Source: a bacterium (GTDB lineage Bacteria > Patescibacteriota > Minisyncoccia > Minisyncoccales > JAGGSE01). Taken from it: a stretch of 5,198 nt of DNA. The translations under genes and the position numbers were made by a program. The notes below the pieces were generated by a model. It was given only the letters and a program-made list of their open reading frames with translations, was not told the DNA's origin and ran no database searches. This document shows positions 4,900-5,198 of this stretch, piece by piece. The DNA lies in assembly GCA_021159225.1 (NCBI GenBank), contig JAGGSE010000079.1, positions 1 through 5,198 on the forward strand, in the 5' to 3' direction. Numbering within the stretch: position 1 is the stretch's first letter; each line of letters opens with the position of its first letter.

Positions 4900-4922
4900 T
4901 TAATATCAGTCTTTGATATTAA
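4900..4922. repeat. 9-bp AT-rich hairpin
   Basis: TTAATATCA (4900-4908) and TGATATTAA (4914-4922) surround the loop GTCTT. It directly follows the right arm of the inner stem of locus 3. Confidence 0.65.
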
Positions 4923-4981
4923 AACTCCTCCGCTCACTACGCTCCACTCTTCTCCACTCCGCTCCATTCACTCCACAAGTT

Positions 4982-5058
4982 CGCCATGCAAGGGGGGTTG
5001 CGCTGAGGTTGCCCAGTCCTGTAACCGTTGTCCGATGCGCGCAACCCCCCGACATTAT
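4982..5058. other. structured-element core, locus 3, with long hairpin B
   Basis: CGCCATGCAAG (4982-4992), then a perfect 12-bp stem GGGGGGTTGCGC (4992-5003) with 5039-5050, then CGACATTAT (5050-5058). Loci 1 and 2 have the same two flanking strings around a different 7-bp stem. The loop contains CAGTCCTGT, also found just after CGACATTAT in the 624-bp repeat. For the convergent - strand gene, this hairpin lies 15 bases past its stop and could also serve as an mRNA 3' end. Confidence 0.6.
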
Positions 5059-5064
5059 TAACAT

Positions 5065-5196
5065 TTATTCGTATCTCGCCGCCGCCTCTCGATACCTGCA
5101 CCACTCGCAACTACCCGCAGGGGGCGTCTCCATTTTTGCTATCATATTCGCTCGTTCAAGCAATTTCTCAACCTTACCCATATCAATTATCGTGGG
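5065..5196 (-). CDS. 3' end of a - strand gene, possible PD-(D/E)XK-type nuclease
   Basis: This is a partial open frame entering from the right edge. Its last 43 codons run to TAA at 5065-5067. It reads MGKVEKLLERANMIAKMETP followed by PAGSCEWCRYREAAARYE. The helix then Cys-x2-Cys-x-Tyr-Arg close to the C-terminus resembles the tail of RecB/Cas4-like PD-(D/E)XK nucleases, where cysteines near the end hold a metal cluster. The catalytic part lies outside the window, so this is only a guess from the tail. Only Cys30 and Cys33 of this segment are available, and their partners, if any, would be upstream. The amino-acid pattern (heptad-like LLERANMIAKM, balanced charges) supports a real protein. 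The gene converges on gene 6. Confidence 0.5.
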   Translation of the reverse strand, partial: PTIIDMGKVEKLLERANMIAKMETPPAGSCEWCRYREAAARYE

Positions 5197-5198
5197 CA

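Larger units (their letters stand above)
4587..4984. ncRNA. branched foldback of locus 3 (large hairpin A)
   Basis: The outer arm GCGAACTTGT (4587-4596) pairs perfectly with ACAAGTTCGC (4975-4984). The inner stem is 4678-4686 with 4893-4901, then GTGCCCTG 4693-4700 with 4879-4886, and 4726-4734 with 4845-4853. A further nested stem is 4754-4762 with 4817-4825 and 4769-4777 with 4802-4810. Modules are CGCATA (4687-4692) facing CACACA (4887-4892), CACATA (4720-4725) facing TACATA (4854-4859), and CTCATA (4763-4768) facing TACAAA (4811-4816). The part 4682-4734 is closely related to the inner part of the 184-nt palindrome, but the outer arms and apex differ. No coding frame is credible. Confidence 0.7.

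Overview
The window looks like part of a mobile or extrachromosomal element (plasmid, virus or integrated element). Six small genes lie on the + strand, and the 3' end of a seventh enters from the right on the - strand. The host cannot be fixed from sequence alone. All + genes use a Shine-Dalgarno of the form TTAGGAGGTGAT, complementary to the 16S rRNA 3' end over about ten bases (degraded before the first gene). T-rich tracts follow several stop codons, often without a GC hairpin, which fits an archaeon. One canonical bacterial-type hairpin plus T-run terminator (3256-3295) keeps a bacterium or phage possible.

Left part (1-1869): four co-directional genes. They are a small ASCH-like protein of unknown function (29-316), a small six-cysteine protein (353-616), an RNase H fold protein with a substituted fourth catalytic acid (693-1055), and a DUF1848 protein with a C-terminal CX3CX2C cluster (1126-1869). 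Most are separated by T-rich tracts and short leaders, so each gene may be its own transcription unit.

Right part (1870-5064): mostly non-coding and extraordinarily rich in fold-back structure. A 624-bp sequence occurs twice without any difference that I can see (2091-2714 and 3487-4110). Each copy ends exactly at a Shine-Dalgarno, and each drives a different gene: a cysteine-rich unknown (2718-3272) and a SLOG-superfamily protein (4114-4563). Inside each copy, about 450 nt fold back into a long branched stem. Between gene 5 and copy 2 is a 184-nt near-perfect palindrome (3307-3490). After gene 6 is a related but rearranged foldback (4587-4984).

The three loci share a frame: TCTA(AA)GTGCG, then variable hairpin A, then CGCCATGCAAG, then variable hairpin B, then CGACATTAT. 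Hairpin A ranges from a 4-bp mini-hairpin to structures of 184 and about 400 nt. The long stems repeatedly carry one six-position module, CNCATA on the left arm facing YACANA on the right arm. Its N position covaries (G-C, A-T, T-A), while fixed C.A oppositions recur. On the - strand those oppositions become G.U pairs, so the - strand folds better than the + strand. I recognise no known element with these properties. This modular, covarying structured family is the best candidate for an undescribed system here.

At the far right, a - strand reading frame (5065-5196) ends in a Cys-rich tail with a CEWCRYR motif. It resembles the end of a PD-(D/E)XK or RecB/Cas4-type nuclease, but this is tentative.
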